Below, piece by piece: positions 52,993-56,595 of a stretch of DNA of 56,595 nucleotides (position 1 is its first letter; the number at the start of each line of letters is the position of its first letter). A program made the position numbers and the translations under genes. Under the pieces are notes generated by a model. That model saw only the letters and a list, made by a program, of their open reading frames with translations, was not told the DNA's origin and did not search any database. Origin of the DNA: an uncultured Clostridia bacterium (GTDB lineage Bacteria > Bacillota > Clostridia > Christensenellales > Borkfalkiaceae); NCBI GenBank assembly GCA_947053545.1, contig CAMRSY010000009.1:1-56595 (forward strand), read 5' to 3'.

Positions 52993-54813
52993 ATGAAAAA
53001 AGGTAAAAAAGGCAATGCTGTAAAGCATAAAATAGCCCCTTTGAAACAGTCGGGTTTTATAGCTTCCACCGTGGCTTTCATTACGGTAGCAATGGTATCG
53101 CTTGGAACGTTCGGCTTCAATTTGGCTGCTATGTGCAAATATACTCCCGACGACGGCGAATTTATAAAGGATTTGGGAAACGTAATTATTTCCGCATTAA
53201 CTTTCGTAACCTCTGTTATTGGTTCGTGGCGTTCGATTGTCAAACTTGCGCACGACAGCTTTAACCGAGAATTTATAGAAGACGAACGCTATAAAAAATC
53301 AATTATCGAAACTATAGGCAACAATTACGACGACTGCTACATAAAAAACGGTTATACATGGGGCGAATACAAAAATGCGCGCTATTTGTATTCGGAAAAG
53401 GTAGATAATGCGCTGGCAAGCCTGTTTCCCGCCGACAGGTCAGGCGAACCCGCCAAAATAAAAAGCGACTTACTTTTAAAAGTTACACCGAAAATTCAAC
53501 CGCTGAGTTCTGACCAGAACGAAGCGTTATATCAAAAAGTGAAAGAAAAGCGCGCGGCGGGGAAAAATATATTTAACAGCAACCTTGTACGCCTGCGCAC
53601 AGATTTATTTACAGACGGGGTGTTTTCAACCGAAAACGCCGCAAAAACCGAAAAATTATCAAGCGATTATACACTAAACGCTGATAATTTGTTAAAGTTT
53701 ACCGATATTAGGCTTGTGGACGTGGAAAAGACGGATTACTACTCGAATATGACGTCGAACGATATGCTTTACGACAGGCTGTTCAAATACGACCACTCCT
53801 CCGTTTTTTACGGAAAGGATATGACGGCAGACGGCGACGTACTGTATAATCTTTCCGAAAGTCCCGCGGCAAATATAATAGGCGTTACTACGCTTGCAAT
53901 TACAAGCGACGGTAAAATAGTTATAAATAAACAAGACAATAATAACGACGTTAACAACGACTGCTTTGTACCCAGCGGAACAGGGTCGGCGGATTTTTAC
54001 GATTTGATAGCCTGCCGCAAGCTGGAAAAGAAATTGCGCATACCCACTTACGCAAACAAATTACAGGAACTGCTGTCAAGCTATAAAACTTTAAATCTCA
54101 GGAAAAACCGTAACGGATATTTGAAATACGTAAAATCGAAAATAATTAATTTTAATACCGAAAAAGAGCAGTTAAGAAATGAAAGTTTAGAACAGGAAGA
54201 TTTTTATACCGCCATTTTCAAACAAGACGATAAATTTATAGGTGCAAAAAAAGTTTACGAAACGGGAATTAAGGCCAGCAAAGAACGAAAACAACTAAAG
54301 CGGTACTGTAAAAATTTAAACAAATACACCTGCAGTTTCAGAAATTTTATTACGTACGGTATGGTGCGCGAACTTGTTGAAGAAAGTCACGTTTGCAAAA
54401 CTTTCAAACATAAAATCGACCTTGCCGAAATGAAAAGTTTTATGGATAAAACCGAAATATGCGGCTATATACGCATTTTGGACAGAGGCGGAAAGCCCGA
54501 CTTTTTCGGCATAACCTATTTAAATTTAACCGAAAACGAATTGAAAGAAAGGTTTATGCGCATAGGGCTTAAGGTGGCAAAAAAAGAACTGAAATTAAAA
54601 AGCGCCATAACCGATTACAGCGAGGTTTGCAGTCAGGTTTATGTACCGCTGCAAAAGCTTTTGGAATGCGAAAACTTTGAAGAACTTTTTACCGACACCG
54701 GCAAAGAAAACAAGGAAAAGAAAATTAAAATTTCGTTACAGCTTCATTATCTGTTAACTATTATGAAAAAACGGTTACAATCGCAACAAATAAAAATACC
54801 GACGACTAACTAA
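52993..54813 (+). CDS. two-TM protein with a split Nudix-like domain
   Basis: The 606-residue protein has a basic N-terminus and two predicted membrane helices (about 21-47 and 61-82), then a large cytoplasmic part. Residues 293-330 (NIIGVTTLAITSDGKIVI, then PSGTG) look like the first strands of a Nudix fold. RELVEES at 459-465 fits the REUxEE core of the Nudix box. About 120 mostly helical, basic residues separate the two. DRGGKPDFFGITYLNLT (498-514) is a later strand. The substrate is unknown and the box is degenerate. The gene heads a two-gene unit with a PP2C-like phosphatase seven bases downstream. Confidence 0.7.
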   Translation: MKKGKKGNAVKHKIAPLKQSGFIASTVAFITVAMVSLGTFGFNLAAMCKYTPDDGEFIKDLGNVIISALTFVTSVIGSWRSIVKLAHDSFNREFIEDERYKKSIIETIGNNYDDCYIKNGYTWGEYKNARYLYSEKVDNALASLFPADRSGEPAKIKSDLLLKVTPKIQPLSSDQNEALYQKVKEKRAAGKNIFNSNLVRLRTDLFTDGVFSTENAAKTEKLSSDYTLNADNLLKFTDIRLVDVEKTDYYSNMTSNDMLYDRLFKYDHSSVFYGKDMTADGDVLYNLSESPAANIIGVTTLAITSDGKIVINKQDNNNDVNNDCFVPSGTGSADFYDLIACRKLEKKLRIPTYANKLQELLSSYKTLNLRKNRNGYLKYVKSKIINFNTEKEQLRNESLEQEDFYTAIFKQDDKFIGAKKVYETGIKASKERKQLKRYCKNLNKYTCSFRNFITYGMVRELVEESHVCKTFKHKIDLAEMKSFMDKTEICGYIRILDRGGKPDFFGITYLNLTENELKERFMRIGLKVAKKELKLKSAITDYSEVCSQVYVPLQKLLECENFEELFTDTGKENKEKKIKISLQLHYLLTIMKKRLQSQQIKIPTTN

Positions 54814-54820
54814 AAACGAT

Positions 54821-55621
54821 ATGAACATTTATTGTAAAACAAGAAAATCGCACCGCTGGAACGAAGACAGATTTATAAAGGGAAAAAATTACTGCATAGT
54901 TATCGACGGCGCCACCCCCTTAATAAAAAGCGGACTGTTTAACGAAGCCCGCTGGCTTGCAGACTATTTTAAAAATAACGTTTCGAAATACGGCGGTACA
55001 ATTAAAAACAGGCTTTTAACGCTGTGCGGCAATGCATACCGCGATTTCCCCGCAGAAATAAAAAACGCAGATTACTTACCCTCTGCCGGGGCGTGCTGGG
55101 CCGAATGGGACGAAAATTACGTATACATAGGAATTTTAGGCGATTGTGAAATTACCGCTTTAACAAATGACGGTAAAATTATACGTTATTTTGACGGCAG
55201 ACTTAGACAACTTGACGAAATAGCTATAGAAAAAATGGTAAGCGCCGCTAAAGAACACGGCACAACCGTATTACAAGCGCGTAAATTTATAAACGATATA
55301 CTGATAAAGCACCGTAAGCGCGCAAATAAGCCCGACGGTTACCCCGCGCTTACAATTTCGCCTGATTCTAATTTTCACGAATCTGCTTTTCGTTTAATAA
55401 AAGAAGATATAAAAACCTTATATCTTTATTCAGACGGATTTTCGCAGGCGTTTGAAAACTTAAAAATATACCCTGAACATACGGATATGTTTAGACAGAT
55501 TAAAAATGTTGACGAAGAAATAGAAAAAATTGTAACACGCAGTTTTTCCGACCCCAACTGCGACAAATATCCGCGTTTTAAAAAAATTGACGATATTACG
55601 GTAGTTAAAATAGATTTTTAA
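54821..55621 (+). CDS. PP2C-like protein phosphatase
   Basis: The 266-residue protein shows PP2C/PPM motifs: RWNEDRF (metal Asp16), VIDGAT (Asp29, Gly30), GILGDCE (Asp108), LYSDGFSQAF (Asp205) and the end DDITVVKI (Asp257, Asp258). The metal-binding acidic residues appear intact, so it is likely an active Ser/Thr phosphatase. A long insert (about 111-195) separates the GDC and SDG motifs. No Shine-Dalgarno is seen; it follows the TM-Nudix gene by seven bases and is probably translationally coupled. No partner kinase is in the window. Confidence 0.82.
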   Translation: MNIYCKTRKSHRWNEDRFIKGKNYCIVIDGATPLIKSGLFNEARWLADYFKNNVSKYGGTIKNRLLTLCGNAYRDFPAEIKNADYLPSAGACWAEWDENYVYIGILGDCEITALTNDGKIIRYFDGRLRQLDEIAIEKMVSAAKEHGTTVLQARKFINDILIKHRKRANKPDGYPALTISPDSNFHESAFRLIKEDIKTLYLYSDGFSQAFENLKIYPEHTDMFRQIKNVDEEIEKIVTRSFSDPNCDKYPRFKKIDDITVVKIDF

Positions 55622-55672
55622 CCGGCTGAAAATTTAATTACAGGCTAACGGTTATATGTGCACTTTAACCGC

Positions 55673-56218
55673 CTACTCATCGTTTTTTCTGAATTTTCTT
55701 TTAAGTTTGCCTATCGACCTGTAATATGCCGAAGCTACGGTTGAAAACGGCTTTTGCATTTCGGAGGCAATTTCTTCGAAAGTTAAATCGCGTATTTCTT
55801 TTAAAATTATAACCTGTTGCACAAAAGGACTAAGCGAATCGATTAAATAGAAAAAAGAATTTTCACTTATAACTTTTTCGAAATTCGAGTCGATTACCGA
55901 AATTAATTCGACGTCTATCGTTTCTTTTTCTTTTCTTAAAAGGTCGAGAGCGCTGTTTTTGGTTATGCGGTATAACCAACCGCTAATTTTGTTTATGGTT
56001 TGATTGTGTACTGCCGCTTGCCAAATTTTGAAAAGCACGTCGTTTACAACCTCGTCGGCAAACGTTTTGTTTTTGGTGATAGACATTGCCGTGGCATAAA
56101 TAAATTTACCGTACCTATCGTATAAAATTTTAAAAGCGTCTCTGTCGTTTTGCGCTATAAGGCTTAAAAGATAATTAAATTCTTTTACTTTATGAACACG
56201 CGAATCTTTTTCCGACAT
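55673..56218 (-). CDS. ECF-type RNA polymerase sigma factor
   Basis: The 181-residue sigma-70 family protein has region 2 (about 14-85: FNYLLSLIAQNDRDAFKILYDRY, DEVVNDVLFKIW, INKISGWLYRITKNSALDLLRKEK) and region 4 (about 125-178: LTFEEIASEMQKPFSTVASAYYRSI). Region 3 is lacking, as in ECF factors. No anti-sigma gene follows; the next gene is the convergent PP2C gene. It may control one of the nearby accessory units, which is untested. Confidence 0.9.
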   Translation of the reverse strand: MSEKDSRVHKVKEFNYLLSLIAQNDRDAFKILYDRYGKFIYATAMSITKNKTFADEVVNDVLFKIWQAAVHNQTINKISGWLYRITKNSALDLLRKEKETIDVELISVIDSNFEKVISENSFFYLIDSLSPFVQQVIILKEIRDLTFEEIASEMQKPFSTVASAYYRSIGKLKRKFRKNDE

Positions 56219-56595
56219 TACAACCTTTCCGTAAAATGATTTTAATTTAGGCTATTATATAATTTAACCTGAAAATAAGCAAGACAAAACGTTGATAACG
56301 CAGAAAGTAGCGTTTTTTACGCTTTTTCTATGTTAATTGCAACAAAAACGTACGTTATTCAGTGGATTGCCGCCTCGCAATGACAGTGTACCGTTGTCAT
56401 TCCGAGGAGCGATAGCGACGCTGGAATCTGTTTTTGCGTTGCGCTTGTTGCGTTCGGTCAATGGGATTGCCGCGGCGGCTTGCGCCGCCTCGCAATGACA
56501 GATGGGGCGATGACGGCTGTATAAAAAAAATCGGGGGCGATAAATTTGTGCAACCCAAATTAAATTTAATTATATAAAAAATTTATAATGGGTTT
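56219..56595. other. intergenic end of window with a repeat element
   Basis: No coding sequence is supported in these 377 bases. The first 140 bases are AT-rich and probably contain the ECF sigma gene promoter. From 56364 to 56500 there is a repeat element, described separately. The last 50 bases are AT-rich with no clear signal. Confidence 0.6.
56364..56500. repeat. compound inverted/direct repeat element
   Basis: GGATTGCCGC plus CTCGCAATGACAG occurs at 56364-56386. It recurs at 56464-56501 with GGCGGCTTGCGCCGC inserted at the junction. Between them an inverted copy reads TGTCATTCCGAG (56396-56407). The insert forms a hairpin (GGCGGC/GCCGCC). It resembles short non-coding dispersed repeats of the CGCAATGACA type known from many bacterial genomes. 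Confidence 0.7.

Noticed and set aside
56364-56500. CRISPR array
   Set aside because: Only two direct copies of unequal length with an inverted copy between them; no regular spacers and no cas genes.

Overview
The window looks like a chromosomal contig from an endospore-forming, Gram-positive, low-to-mid GC bacterium of the class Clostridia, probably an uncultured gut lineage (Christensenellales-like, by inference). The sporulation set is direct evidence for the first part: spoIIGA-sigE-sigG, spoVB, spoVT, pdaB, ylbJ, spoVAD-spoVAE and a ylmC-type PRC-barrel gene are all present. The GatCAB/AspRS route to amide aminoacyl-tRNAs, a T-box leader, mcsA-mcsB-clpC and a BirA-type biotin operator fit the same group. 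A bile-salt-hydrolase-like gene suggests an intestinal habitat. Most genes lie on the minus strand. No tRNA, rRNA, CRISPR array, integrase or transposase was seen.

Positions 1-23,200, mostly minus strand, are housekeeping and sporulation genes. They include mfd (cut by the left edge), pth, prs, tadA, an M14 carboxypeptidase, rlmH, a CPBP protease, the two-subunit class I fumarase (plus strand), ylmC-like, cvpA-like, sigG, sigE, spoIIGA, dus, the yabN/mazG fusion, spoVB, spoVT, lgt, leuA, a MATE transporter, a tandem OB-fold SSB-like protein, pdaB and a SLOG-like protein divergent from an XRE regulator.

Positions 23,700-29,160 hold the unit aspS-gatC-gatA-gatB behind a T-box leader with a consensus promoter. 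Its only plausible specifier triplets are AAC (Asn), which suggests that Asn-tRNA supply controls a non-discriminating AspRS plus amidotransferase. Positions 29,300-37,500 hold rarA and a patatin, ylbJ, and a long minus-strand operon: alr, 5-formyl-THF cyclo-ligase, a membrane protein, rsmD, coaD, DAHP synthase and pheA. Positions 37,650-40,170 hold a BirA-like regulator with a degraded ligase domain, convergent with bioY. bioY has a textbook BirA operator. A FruK-type kinase follows. Positions 40,240-45,850 hold spoVAE, spoVAD and mcsA-mcsB-clpC, with no ctsR and no spoVAC in the window.

Positions 46,170-47,900 hold a conserved uncharacterised pair: an IscU-like scaffold and a GGGtGRT-family protein. 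Positions 48,000-56,595 look accessory. There is a short DeoR/WYL-type HTH protein and a four-gene operon headed by a DUF2589 protein. The last gene of that operon has a Cys-His spacing like CNF1-fold deamidases. A bile-salt-hydrolase-like enzyme is divergent from a two-gene unit encoding a two-TM Nudix-like protein and a PP2C-like phosphatase. An ECF sigma factor and a small inverted-repeat element close the window. The DUF2589 operon and the TM-Nudix/PP2C pair are the best candidates for undescribed systems.
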